Positions 12,342 through 24,400 of a DNA stretch of 64,000 nucleotides are shown piece by piece. The stretch comes from Ampelocalamus luodianensis (taxonomy: Eukaryota; Streptophyta; Magnoliopsida; Poales; Poaceae). How positions within the stretch are numbered: the stretch's first letter is position 1; each line of letters starts with the position of its first letter. The stretch spans positions 501,001-565,000 of the forward strand of contig CM070629.1 of NCBI GenBank assembly GCA_036346255.1, written 5' to 3'. A program made the position numbers and the translations under genes. Below the pieces are notes generated by a model. The model had not been told where the DNA came from. It saw only the letters and a list, made by a program, of their open reading frames with translations, and did no database searches.

Positions 12342-13352
12342 TGGAATGAGGCTTGCATCTATTCTAATGGGCTAAATGGCCAATATATAATATATACAGG
12401 TTGTCAAAATGCAAAGAACACCCTAGACTATATACATATCTAACACCCCTTCAAACTCATAGTGGATCAACAACACTGAGTTTGGAGAGGAAGAAACTGT
12501 ATTGAACTCTAGTCCGTGCCTCGATGAAGAAATATGCTAAATGAAGCTCCGAAAGCACATAATAACTTGGTCTTGCACCTGCGATCGCATATATAAAGTA
12601 TCCGCTCCAATATGCTTGGTGAGCTCATGCTTTACGGGATCTCGAGCAATGCTGATCACACTAGTACTATCTGATAAGAGAGGAGTCGGTGCAGAAGCGG
12701 AAACACCCCTCAAGTAGCCATCGAAGCCAGGTGATCTCAGCTGTCAACGACGCCATAGCTCTCAACTCAGCCTCAACGCTCAAACGGGAAAGCACAGTCT
12801 GCTTCTTTGTTTTCTAGACAATAAAGGAGAAACCAAGAAAGACACAATAGGCAGAAGAGACCGACGATCAGAATGATCGCTAGCCCAGATCGCATCAGAG
12901 TACATCTAAAGCTGCAAGGAACTGGAGCGAAGAAAGAAAAGACGACGAGTGATGGTCCCACAAAGATATCGTAGAACACGAACAAGGTGACTATACTGGA
13001 GCTGAGTGAGAGCAGAGCAACAGATCCTGGGCGGGGAGCCCGGATCTGACGACGGGGAAGGGCCGACGGCGGGATCCAGTGGCGGCGCCCGGGGTCCGGC
13101 GCAGGAGGCTTCGACGCATAGGAATCCAGCGTGGGAGGCTTCGGCGCAGAGGATCCGGAGCAGAGCAACAAAGGAAGAAGACGAGGAGGGTGGCGGCAGC
13201 GACGGCGGCTAGCAAACCATAACCCTAACCTGACTCTGATACCATATTGGAATGGGGCTTGCATCTATTTCAATGGGTCAAATGGCCAATATATAACATG
13301 TACAAAAATTCCAAAATGCAGAGAACACCCTAAGCTATATACATATCTAACA
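12342..13352 (-). mobile_element. Collapsed Ty1/copia retrotransposon with both LTRs
   Basis: Two direct repeats of about 105 bp (12342-12445 and 13248-13352) begin TGGAATG and end TATCTAACA. On the - strand the 5' LTR is at the right. It is followed by TGGTATCAGAGTCA (13231-13244), the primer-binding site for initiator tRNA-Met. The purine tract TTTGAAGGGG sits just before the 3' LTR. Interior - strand reading gives recognisable copia RNase H pieces (LLSDSTSVISIARDPVKHEL, then KHIGADTLYMRSQVQDQVI) broken by frame changes and stops. Only about 790 bp of interior remain, so gag, protease, integrase and most of the reverse transcriptase are deleted. The element is defective. Confidence 0.85.
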
Positions 13353-13359
13353 CTAACAC

Positions 13360-13482
13360 GCACTAATTTTGCCTCCCTCTTCTCTTGTACACTTTTTTCT
13401 CTTGTAATCTTTTAATATATTATAATATATACATATTAGGATCTTTTCCTGCTATTTCTCTCTCTGTCCAAAAAAAAAAGTC
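13360..13482 (+). mobile_element. Possible LINE 3' tail
   Basis: The sequence CTTGTAATCTTTTAATATATT, then GGATCTTTTCCTGCTATTTC, then a poly-A run matches the style of plant L1-type LINE 3' ends. The second LINE tail in this window (about 36900-37020) ends similarly. No coding remnant precedes it, because the copia remnant abuts it directly. Confidence 0.45.
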
Positions 13483-15206
13483 CTTGTTCGACAGTGATTG
13501 CAAGGTAGGACATGACCGAGCCCAGTATGCTCAATGATTAGCTTTCTAGTACAGAGATTTGATCCCAAATTACAAGACAGTGCTAGATGAAAATGTGATT
13601 TTACAACTCTGCATTATTCTCTCCCAAATGCAGGCCCAGTAACCTGCGCAAGAAATGGGCCTAGCACAAACTTGGAAGCTTCTAAAATGTGCCTTTTGAC
13701 TGCTTTTGCTAATGACAAGAGAGAAAAGATTAACTCGTGTCCTAGCCTACGCTTGTTTAAGAAGAAGGTGTTCCTCGCCACTCTTCGCGGCTATGCTACT
13801 CTATAAAGAAAAAAAAGAAAAGATGTGATGGCTACAAGGTCACATAGTTTGGTCGAGAGATTCTAAAAGAAAATTCGTCTTTCCCAAATTCATCGAGGAT
13901 ATCCTTCGTACGGACCCAATTAAATATCGCCCACAAAATTAACAACAGATGTATATATTTTTCTAGATGATCAAAAAAACTGAATTATGATTTAAAAATA
14001 AATTCAGGCTGTATTAAAAAAAACGGCATGATTAATGCAGCAATAATTGGGGATTAACTGTTCTAATTAGTGCACATCACAAGCGGGGATTTTTTTTTTT
14101 GGACAGCAAGCACATTGAACCTTTGTTATAAATTGTGGCATATTATTTGTCTGGGCGATGCGCGACCCGAGTGTGTTTCAATGGACCACGCTGTTGCACT
14201 TGCACACCAAGTAGGCCAATTCAAGTCCACATCACTCTTGTGTCATATTTGTTGTGCTTTTCCTCAATTTTGCACATTTCATCCAAGCAATCGAGTTACC
14301 AGTTGCTGGTACAACTGGATTTGTGTTACTAGAGCACTTGAAATATCTCAGCCTTGGCCTTTTCTTTTGTTTGATCCGATGCCCGCGAAACAACTCCATT
14401 GCACTACTCTATAGCCCTTTAATTCTGCACCTGCATTGAGTATTGAGTTGCACGCATCAACCAATTTACCCAAAAATTTAAACTGATGAGGAAAAACGAA
14501 CAATTCACTTGTACCAGTGACACCCGTGGCCTTTGGTTTTTGATCCAACGGCCGAACGACTCATGCATATATAACACCGTGCAGTGTGAATTTTCTTGTC
14601 AACTGTAGAGATTGGTTTCCATTAGTTAAGAGCGGGGGAGCAACTCATCTTCCCTTCCCCTTTGCATGTGAGGGAGGGGTCATGTTGGGCCATGGCATAT
14701 TTAGTGGTCATGTGCATGTTGGGTGTGTGCTAGCTTGCCTCTGTGCAGCTGCAGTGAGTTGCTTCGCTTTGCTTCTCCTCTTGACCAGCAAATATATCTA
14801 ATCTTCCTCTGCACTTGCATGGCATCTCCGAAGTCCAGTCTTGTTCGTGCAGCCGTGCCCATGCTCTGAAGAAATTGAAGGAGCATTGCCCACTGTCTAA
14901 TCTATCTACTACGATTCTTTCCTCACTCCTCAATTCTACTGCCAGCTTCCAAGGGACTAGTGGAATCTTCATGTGTCCACCCAGGAATCTGTATGTACTA
15001 TGGTTCTTCTTTTCAAACTCTTCGCGAAATCTGAATTGAAGGTGAGTGCAGATCAAGACTAGGTTGCGGGAAGTTATGGAGTTTTAAATATAACTAGGTA
15101 GAGCAGCGCTGCTCCCGTGGAATTATGACAGGCGTTGCGAACGCGGTGATGGTATCCATAAACCACGAACTTAGTATACAGAATAATGCAATGACTTTGT
15201 GATATG
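13483..15206. other. Intergenic DNA without an identifiable gene
   Basis: The DNA is AT-rich to mixed. Short frames (14070-14414, 14586-14801) show no domain, and no repeat structure was recognised by eye. Confidence 0.4.
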
Positions 15207-16468
15207 TGAGAATGTTAGTGCATTTTTAATCGTGGGTCTAATCTGGCCGGCGTGAACGTCAGAAATTGGTCTATATGAGTGATACTCATTTTCTATAATT
15301 TCAAAATATTTATGGTTTAGTGCCATATTGCTAAGGCAAGGTGGAGGTGACCAACATATAAGGTGGAGTCCTTGTCACTCTTTGAAACATGTGACACATG
15401 GAATAGAGTGGCAGGAGGAGGGCTTTGGCTAAATACGCGCGTGCGCGCGTTCGTGTATTTTCGCGTGAAAAAACCACCTTAATTTTGCTGAACCATTCAT
15501 CTCTCTATCTCTGTTTGAATGAGATTCAAATGTTTGAATTTGAGGTTTTATTGGGTGATGATGACAGGCAGTTATCAGTGGGTAAATAGCTGATTAAGTG
15601 TGACAGTTACCGGTGGGTAAATAGCTGGTTAAGTGTGACAGTTACCGGTGGGTAAATAGCTGGTTAAGTGTGTCAGTTACCAGTGGGTAAATGGCTGTTT
15701 AATCAGTCAGTTACCAGTCTGCATCTATATATATGCCTGGAGACGTCCAGTGCATAGAGCTTAGAAGAATAGCCTCCATTCCTTCTTCCTTCTAATCTGT
15801 GTTGTTGTACTGCGCCGTCTGAACCTCGCCGACTCTTCTTCTCGGCGTGCACCGTGAAGAAGGGAAGCGGTATCTCCGAGCCGTTGCTGCCGTGAAGACC
15901 TGCACGGGGCGGCAATAAGGTTTCTGGGCAGCGCATCTGCGCGACCGCTTGCTGCACTGCGACATCTACGTTTCTGCACTGCATCAAGTCTGCGCTGCTT
16001 CCTGTTCTTCATCAGACCCATCTGTAAGTCTACTGCGTGATTGATTGACTTATTTATCCTGTTTTTCATATATTGTGAAGTACAATTAGTTGTCTGCTAT
16101 CAGTATTATTTTATGCATCATTAGTATTTTGTAATACTTGTCTTCTAATAAAATTGGGAATTAAAATATTACCCTCATTTTCAACAAGGAACGTGGTCTG
16201 ATATCGACGAAATTCGAGAAGGGAGATGCGTGTGGACGAAGGAAAGAAAGCAATCGATGTATATGTTGCTGTCTGTTATTAGATCGCATTGGAAGAGATA
16301 TACCTGTGTAAATATTGATCAAGTAGAAAAACCATCTGGTGTGGCAGGCGATGAAGACACCGGCTAACTATGATAATTTCTAACATATTAAAATGACTTT
16401 TTAGGTATCCACCAGGATCTGCACTGCTAGTTTACAGTATTTCTTTTCCTTACCGCGTGTACTTCTCA
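15207..16468 (+). mobile_element. Long LTR followed by a primer-binding site
   Basis: The stretch begins TGAGAATG and ends ACTTCTCA, which are inverted ends of the TG...CA form. It is followed two bases later by TGGTATCAGACA (16471-16482), the usual copia primer-binding site for initiator tRNA-Met. A TATA box lies at about 15726-15734, preceded by a 35-bp tandem repeat array (15566-15718), so a U3 and an R/U5 part can be guessed. No second LTR or gag/pol frame was found downstream. The element looks truncated to one 1262-bp LTR plus a little interior. Its 5' boundary is inferred only from the inverted ends. Confidence 0.55.
15566..15718 (+). repeat. 35-bp tandem repeat array inside the LTR
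   Basis: Four complete units of 35 bp (starting at 15566, 15601, 15636 and 15671) and a partial fifth carry the core CAGTTACCGGTGGGTAAATA. Units two and three are identical. The array ends about 10 bp before the TATA box. Confidence 0.9.
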
Positions 16469-16482
16469 ACTGGTATCAGACA

Positions 16483-17678
16483 TTATATTATGTTGAGCAC
16501 CGTGGCGTCTTAATTATTCGACGTAAAATAAGATGGAAGTGCTGGTGTGGAGGAGTGGAGTATAGACCTTTGTAACAGGGAATGAAGAACACACCCATCG
16601 CTGATATTCTGCAGAGCAAAGACAGGGCCATGTTAGTAAAAGTGTACTCACAACGGAAGCTAGCCGAAATAAATATTGGAAATGAAGTAAAATAGCATGT
16701 TCCAAAGATAGCTAGCCAGAATATTTTGGTTTGCAAGGAAAAAAATGAGTTCAGCAATGGGAAAATCCCTGTTGGGGCCTGGTACTTCACCTAGCCATGA
16801 AGAGTGAATCGTGATAAGCTCTGCTGATCATCAGTTTATATTCTAGGCTCAACTGTTTTGCAGCAAACACCATGGCGTTAATGACTTATTTGTCAGACAG
16901 AGCGGGTGGATCCTGGTTGATTATCTTGAATTCCGATAGCATTACCCCACGGACCTTTGATATCTCAATTGCAGATTCTCAATGACATTATTCCTTCCCT
17001 TGTCATCAATACCTCTTGTATATGTACATAAAATATTTGGGAATTTGTTAGTTGGAAAGTCATCATATTTCCGTAAGGAAAATAATATTTCTATCAGAAG
17101 AAACAGGCTCCTACCAATTTCCAGGTTTGATTTACCTGGGATGCTCCTGGATGTAGCTGCAGAATACCAGCAGGAGAATAATTTGTTAGTGAAAAATAAT
17201 ATGTGGGGACCATCTTCTGAAGATGGCGCTTACTCGGTTGACAAATGACTTCATAAATATCCTTTCGCAACGCAAAAGGCACTCAGATATTTTAATCGAG
17301 CATCTAATCTACAATGGGGCAAAACATTATAAAATATCCTTTTGTCCGTGCCGAAGCAGAGATTCCATAGCTGTGCGCCTGATTCCGGTCGTACGATCGC
17401 GATCTGATGGTTCTCGGTCGCCGAACCTCGACTCAAATGCAAAAAAAATGTAGGTTTTGTTTCCCGCAAAGTCGTTGACGTACGTGGACGCTCCCGAAAA
17501 GACAGCGATCTCTTCCGCTTCCGCTTCCGCTGTAAGAAAGAGAATATTTGGTATTTGGTACGCAGAGTAATTCAATGATGAATCGAGGTATTTGCACACG
17601 TGTTACCATCTTTACTTAAATTAATTAATTACATCATCACTTAAAATTCCGGCCCTTTAAAGATTCTTCCTGTAGCGC
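16483..17678. other. Unassigned DNA downstream of the LTR
   Basis: This could be the interior of the truncated retroelement. Two short open stretches look protein-like in composition (about 16872-16984 and 17091-17248 on the + strand, the latter ending in a QQENN-containing segment), but I do not recognise a family and no gag motif is visible. Confidence 0.35.
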
Positions 17679-18034
17679 TCTCTCTCTTGCAAAAAGATTA
17701 GGCTCAGTCTGCTAAGTGAAAAGAACAGAGTGAAATATATGACGAAACATAAATAAAGGATAAATAAATAAATGGTACTTTGTGCAGTAAATTTTCCTCT
17801 CTTAGTGTCATCACTGAATAAAAATTATAAAATTTTCAATGGACTTATCATGTGTGATACCCCGGTCAGCCCTTGAAAAATTAAAATGTGTGTAGTTCTT
17901 CTTCTTCCTCCTTTTTGCCAAAAGATTGGGCTCAATCTGCTAAGTGAAACAAAATAGTGAAATATACGACGAATCATAAATAAAAGGGAAAAAGGAAATG
18001 GTACTGTGTGCAGTAATTTTTCCCTCTTTTTTTT
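17679..18034 (+). repeat. Pair of diverged direct repeats, about 125 bp each
   Basis: Copy one (about 17679-17806) and copy two (about 17910-18034) share AAAAGATT(A/G)GGCTCA, TCTGCTAAGTGAAA, AGTGAAATATA, AAATGGTACT and TGTGCAGTAA in the same order. They are separated by about 100 bp of AT-rich DNA. No frame is conserved. Confidence 0.75.
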
Positions 18035-18262
18035 TTGTTTCTCTTAGAACTAATTGAGTTTGTACTTCAAATTTTACAGGAACACATTTGACTGCACGAA
18101 GTTGTCACAAATTAATTTGTAAACACCAAGTAAATAGGTCAAATTAATTGAAGTGCTTCTTAGATACATTTATGAATTAATTGTTTTGGCCAACAGAAAT
18201 TATTTACTCTATGAGTTTGTTAGGCTTATGAGCAAACAGAAAACTTTTCCAAACAAGTCTAA

Positions 18263-18590
18263 GAGCATCTTTAGTATATTGAACCGATGTTGATTTAAAG
18301 TCATGCCCCGTAAGCATTCAACGAACTAAACTTATTTTTCTCCAATGTATTAAACCAATTCCTATTAATAATTGGAACCCACGTTACATTAAAAAAATCA
18401 CAAAAAATAATATCATCTCTTAACCGCACTCTCTCTCTTTCATAGATGAGTTGTTTAATGCTTTGAATCGACTCTTAAGTAGAGTTCCATAATTTTTTTT
18501 GTTGGAATTGGCATCTTCAATGTATTGAATCGATTCAATGCCTTCTCTTTCTTCCTTTGAACCAGCTAAAATACAACATTGGAGATGGTC
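18263..18590. mobile_element. Tourist-like MITE
   Basis: The left end GAGCATCTTTAGTATATTG and the reverse complement of the right end (GACCATCTCCAATGTTG) are imperfect inverted repeats. TAA flanks both sides (18260-18262, 18591-18593). The 328-bp interior is AT-rich and non-coding. Confidence 0.75.
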
Positions 18591-18593
18591 TAA

Positions 18594-20097
18594 TGCACTG
18601 TAGTGCATGATATTTAATATGGTTTGCGGACCTAGTCCCTAATCAGATTCTTCAAATATGACAAACAATTCTTTTCCTAGTGGATCAGGCTATGATGATC
18701 ATCTATTATAAATATGATAATTTTAGTATATTTTATCCTGGTATTAAATTGAGTTCCATGATCCACCTAGTTACTCTAAGAACTTGAGAGTACAAGAAAA
18801 CAATATTAGCTTTTATATTTTTATTCAAATGTACATCTGAATGCAAGTACTAACATATATATATATATATATATATATATAAATTGGGCACACTTAAAAT
18901 AGTCGGACGCAATTTTATTATTATTTGCTTAAAAACTATCAACAGCAAAAGAAAGAATGTGCCAATAAATTGGGTTCCAATTGTAACATGTAAACCATAA
19001 ACTACATAAAACCTTATGATCCAAGAAATTTCCTGTGTACACAGAGTCACAGATGCCCCTGTTCGCACAAGCCTGTGGTCCCCCAGCCACATATATACAT
19101 GCTAAGTGATGGTGATGACTAGGTTCATGACAAAAAAACTATGTGAAAAAAGAGAGCAAAGCAACAGGGAAAAAAAAGTGAAGGAAAACAGAGAGGTCAG
19201 CTAGCCCATACTGGTGTGTATATTCTGGTACAGCTAACTTTAAGCAGTTCACAACCGAATCTCACCAACAAATTTGCTCTTTGAATAACTGTACTGCAAA
19301 ATGATGAATAAACAACGGCGCTTTCTTTATGAAAGAAAAAAAAGAGGAAGGAGGAGGAGGAGGAACAGATTGTTCTTGAAGCCACATGAGATTGGCTAGC
19401 TACCAGCTACATATTGATATGAAAGAAAGCACTTTTTTACAAACCATATAAATATAATAATGCCATGTGTGATAGGGGCATCACCTGCTTTGCATAAAAT
19501 ACACATTGAGTCACTATTAGCGGAGGTAGAGAGTTAACATCAGCCATGTAACTCCGGACCAAATCTGTTTTAACTTTACACCCCCACCCCACATCTACGC
19601 ATCGACTCCTCCATGCTAATAGACAACCGAATTGCTTCCGAGTGATCGTTTCAGCTGTCCCATGTTAATTCATTGGGTCTTGTTGCAGTTACTTCATTTT
19701 GGGTCCAACAACATCTATCTCCCATCTTGTAACCATATTTTACCTCCTCGATCATGAATAGCCCTGACATGTAGTAGAGTTACAGTTCTACAGATGCATT
19801 GTCCAAATCTGCAATCATATAATCGTTTCTTTCGATGTGCAAATCATATAATCTTGACACGTTATCGAGGGTACAAATTGTGAGGGAGTGGCCTCACAAC
19901 ATATTGCTGTCGCAGTCTGCGATTATTCTGCTCTAAATTTGATGCATGGTAGCTTGTCTTCTCCTATTACTATTTTTCGCTAGTTCCTGACTGGCCCTGA
20001 ACCCGACGAATATAGCTAGAAAAAGAAATCCACTTTCAGTGAATCAGATGCTGCTGCTGAGCCTAGCTGTAGTCCTGGCTAGCACAGTAGCATCTCC
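18594..20097. other. Intergenic DNA upstream of the kinesin gene
   Basis: No gene was recognised. A (TA)n tract lies at about 18854-18881. The rest is AT-rich with short frames of no evident meaning. Confidence 0.45.
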
Positions 20098-20140
20098 ACC
20101 TTCACCTTCACCTTCACCTTCACCTTCACCTTCACCTTCA
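20098..20140. repeat. (TTCACC)n hexanucleotide microsatellite
   Basis: Seven perfect tandem hexamers lie about 1.3 kb before the kinesin start codon. Confidence 0.9.
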
Positions 20141-21082
20141 TAGGTTAAAAAACAAAAACAAAAACAAAATAGAGGTGAAAAAGAACTGTAGTGATCGGTG
20201 CTCTAGGGTAAGAAGAGGAAACGCATTGAACGAACTTGAAAAAATTGAATAGGTAATAAAATGCTTGCCTGGAAGGAGAGATTTTAGGAGCAGTTATGCT
20301 GCATTTACATGCAGATTTCAAAACCCAAAATGCTATAATTTTATACTAGGTATATGGAACATGTACGTGTATTCAGAATTGCCAGCGGTCAACAGAAGTC
20401 CGCGTCTTAGAATTACGGACGAAGGCCGTAAGATAGATAAAAACCTGCAAATCACGGATCCAGGGTGTCACGGGAGTGGTTAGTTAAGGGAGGTGAAAGA
20501 ATGAAAGGGAGAGAAGAAATAGTGAAATACTACTGAGTACTACTGGGGTGGCTCACTAACAACCAAGAAGATGCCATGTCCTTGTTGCAGGGACAGCACA
20601 GCGGTAACAATCCAGGCAGCAGCAGTAAGCAGTAAGCAGTAAGCAGTAGCAGTAGCAGTCCACTCACTCACTCACCAAAAGGAGAAAAAGAAAGAGAAAG
20701 AAACCAACCTAGTAAACAAGGCACAGGCAGACACACACACCCCCACCTACGCTGCGCACTCTCCTCTCCCCCTTCTTGTCCTCCCCTCCCTTCCATTTCC
20801 ACCCCACCACCAAACACCTCAAGGCAAGGATCCCCCCTTCTCCCTTCCCTTGTTCCCAACAACACCAAGGAAAGGAGCCAAGAAACCAACAAGTTCCAAA
20901 GATTGGCAATAACATAGTCCTTCGGAGCAAGAGCAGCAGCATTTGTAGTTGCAGTTGGATCAAGGAGTGGTGGCGGGAGTGGTTGCAGAAGTGTGGGTGA
21001 AGTTTCCTTTCTCTTCACCACACTAACATCTCCAACCATCCGAATCCATCTCCAACCTCCCCTGCACTAAGCTGCACTGCAC

Positions 21083-21083
<1 letters not shown>

Positions 21084-21132
<49 letters not shown>
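21084..21132 (+). promoter_or_regulatory. (GA)n tract in kinesin leader/promoter region
   Basis: A nearly uninterrupted GA dinucleotide run of about 49 bp ends about 280 bp upstream of the kinesin start codon. GA/CT repeats near transcription starts are common in grass genes and can bind GAGA-binding (BPC-type) proteins. Whether the tract lies in the 5' UTR or the promoter cannot be told from sequence alone. Confidence 0.5.
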
Positions 21133-21134
<2 letters not shown>

Positions 21135-21409
21135 TTGTAGTACAACCCAAGAAACCATGGTGGTGTGGCAGGAGGAGGAGGATTGATCGGTAGTAGTGGC
21201 TGCTGTTACTCACCACTGACCATCCTTTTCTTTCACCCCTTCTTTAATCCTTGCTTCACTCGTCCTCTCTCTCTCCCATCCTTGTCTTATTGCCTTGTTG
21301 CAAGAAACCCACATCCCAACACCTTTCTTGGTGGTGGTGCCTGCATTGGGGCAAGGAAGAAAGAAAGGGAGTGCTTGTTGTTGTTGTTGTTGTATGGTCG
21401 GTGGCCAAG

Positions 21410-24400
21410 ATGACAATGGAGCACGGCGAGGATTGCTGCGTCAAGGTGGCGGTCCACGTCCGGCCGCTCATCGGCGACGAGAAGCTGCAGGGCTGTAAGG
21501 ACTGCGTCACCGTCGTGCCTGGCAAGCCGCAGGTGACCTCCCAATCTGTGATGGAATTATTACTATTTTCTTCTTCCTTCACTCATGTTTCTTTTCTTTT
21601 GTATGGAATGTTTGATGTTTTTTTCTTCTCTTTTGCTTTCTTTATTAGTACATGACTTAATTCAGGCACTAGATTGACTCCTGCTGCCAATTATGGATAG
21701 TGTCATTTATTTTTGGATGATTTTCTGGGAAATCAGGCTCCTTTTCTGTCCAATTCTGGCAATACAATACATTTCTGGTTTCCCCCCCTTAAGAACGAGT
21801 AAGACATGGCCTCATTTTTATTTCTTTATTAAAATTCAGAGACTGGATTAACACTTTCTCCCGATTTTTGGGGATTGAAACACTAATTTTCTGAAAATAA
21901 AAATATTTTTTTACGGATTACTCTGTTTTTCTCTGTTCAGTCAAGAACAGCCAGATCAACTGACCCACTTCTTGTTTCCCTCAATTTTGGATATCAAGAT
22001 CCTCTGATGTAATCTGTTTCTCGAACAAAAAATCTCTCAAATTTCGGGGAGAATCTAGGCTGCTTCGCTGTTTTAGTTCCCTGTGATAGAGAAGCCCAGT
22101 TCCCTTCTTTCCCTTTCTTTCTTTTCTTTTCTGATCATTAAATGAGTCCCGGGAATCTTCCTTCTCCTTTTTCTCTTCTGTTTCTCTCTTCTAAGTTTTC
22201 CCCCCGTCGGCGGTGCCAAATTTCACTCATTTTTGGTGTGAAGTTGCGTCCAATCTTGATGATGTTCATGCTTTTCTTTATTTGGGCAGGAATTATGTCA
22301 GCATCACGCAATTACCACCCGGGTTTTTTTTGTCCAGTTTTGTTGATCCATTCCTTCACTTCTCCCATCTCTTGCATGTTCCCTTTTCTTCTTTGAGCGA
22401 GATTTATTTATTAACCTCCACAAACCGGAAGGATTTCACCCAATCCTGAGATCTAGCTTATGTTTTTCCCCCAATTTTATTAAAAACAAAATTACAGATG
22501 TTCTCCATCTCCAGCTGTCCGTGGCACTTTCTTCTTGATCTTTCTTGGGTTTCTCACCCAATAAATTCTTGATCTTTGTGAACATTTTTTTGCTTCAAGC
22601 ATTTTTTGGGGGTGAAGATCGATGAAAAGCAACTTTCTTTTCTTACTTTCCATTACTCCAAACTCTTTACTAATGATGATATGTACTAGTACATGTAAGC
22701 TGCAGCAGCTTTGTTGAAGGCTGTGACTAACATTGTGCTGTTTTGGTTGGTTGCAGGTCCAGATTGGCACCCATTCCTTCACCTTCGACCATGTGTACGG
22801 CAGCACCGGTACGCCGTCGGCGACCATGTTCGACGAGTGCGTGGCGCCGCTGGTGGACGGTCTATTCCAGGGATACAATGCCACCGTGCTCGCATACGGC
22901 CAGGTTAAGTATCACGCCCTTGCCCTTGCCAATCATTTTGCTCCCATGTGCCCATTCATAGCAAAGAGCTTGGACCACCACGTTGGGGAGATGCAAAAGC
23001 CAGCAGCACATCATGTGGTGATGGAACAACAATCCTCTTTTCCAGCTGTTTGTGCCATGAGCCCATGATGGAGCAGAGTGTTTGCCCGCAGAAAACCCGA
23101 AATGACGATCATTTCAACTGGGTTCTTTTGTTTTCTTTCATATTTTCTGCGGGAAAACCCGAAATGCTGATTGTATTGAGTGAATTCTTTTCTTTTTTGC
23201 CTTGTGACAGACTGGGTCAGGGAAGACATACACCATGGGGACGGCGTGCAAGGAGGGGTCGCATATCGGAATTATCCCACGAGCCATGGCTGCGTTGTTC
23301 GACAAGATTGAGAAACTGAAAAATCAAGTAGAGTTCCAGCTACGTGTTTCATTCATTGAGGTACATGAGCTGTTCCAATTTGATTGAATGGGGTGGACCA
23401 AGAGGCTATCTGATGGTGTCTATCAGTCCTTTATAAAATTTAATCGTGCATTCGTTTTGAACAGATTTTGAAAGAAGAGGTGAGGGATTTGCTTGATCCT
23501 GCTGTTGCTGCTGTTGGCAAAGTTGAGAATGGCAATGGACACGCTGGAAAATTGTCTGTGCCAGGGAAACCTCCTGTGCAGATCCGAGAGGCGTCAAATG
23601 GGGTCATAACGCTAGCAGGATCGACCGAAGTGCATGTCAGTACTCAGAAGGAAATGGCCTCATGCCTCGAGCAAGGTTCTCTCAGCCGCGCAACTGGAAG
23701 TACCAACATGAACAACCAGTCAAGGTTAGCAGCATTACCCTAATCATTCTTTACCCTTTGGAGGAGGAAGCAGATTAATCAATCATAATTGATGACAAGA
23801 AAATAGCATCATTGAGACTGGAAACTAGCAATCAGTGCAGGATTCAATTTCTTGTGATGAATTCTTATTTCAATGTTTACTGCTGTATTTATTCTCACTT
23901 ATATCAGTGTAGGACATTTTGCAGAATTAGTCAATATTTTGTCATTCCCTTAAAAAAAGTCAATGTTTTGTCCAATTTTAAATAATTTGTTCTGGTCAAG
24001 TGTTTTAGGACACATTCAATCAGATTGGCTATCTGATATTCCATTACTAATTTCTACAAAATTTAATGAACTTTATGCTTTTGGTTTCGGCATGTAATAG
24101 TCGTTCCCATGCCATCTTCACAATCACATTGGAGCAGATGCGCAAAGCAGATCCCATCATGACTTCAGACGGAATGCCTATTGAAGAGATGAATGAAGAT
24201 TATCTCTGTGCCAAACTCCACTTAGTAGATCTTGCTGGGTCAGAACGGGCTAAGAGAACTGGTTCGGATGGCCTTCGGTTCAAGGAAGGTATGTGGCATA
24301 TTTCTTGTTTTATCTGAACCCTTAATGCACAATCATTTCGGCTCCAAACTGAAGGTAATTTATGCCTCATGTCATTAGGTGTTCATATCAACAGAGGACT

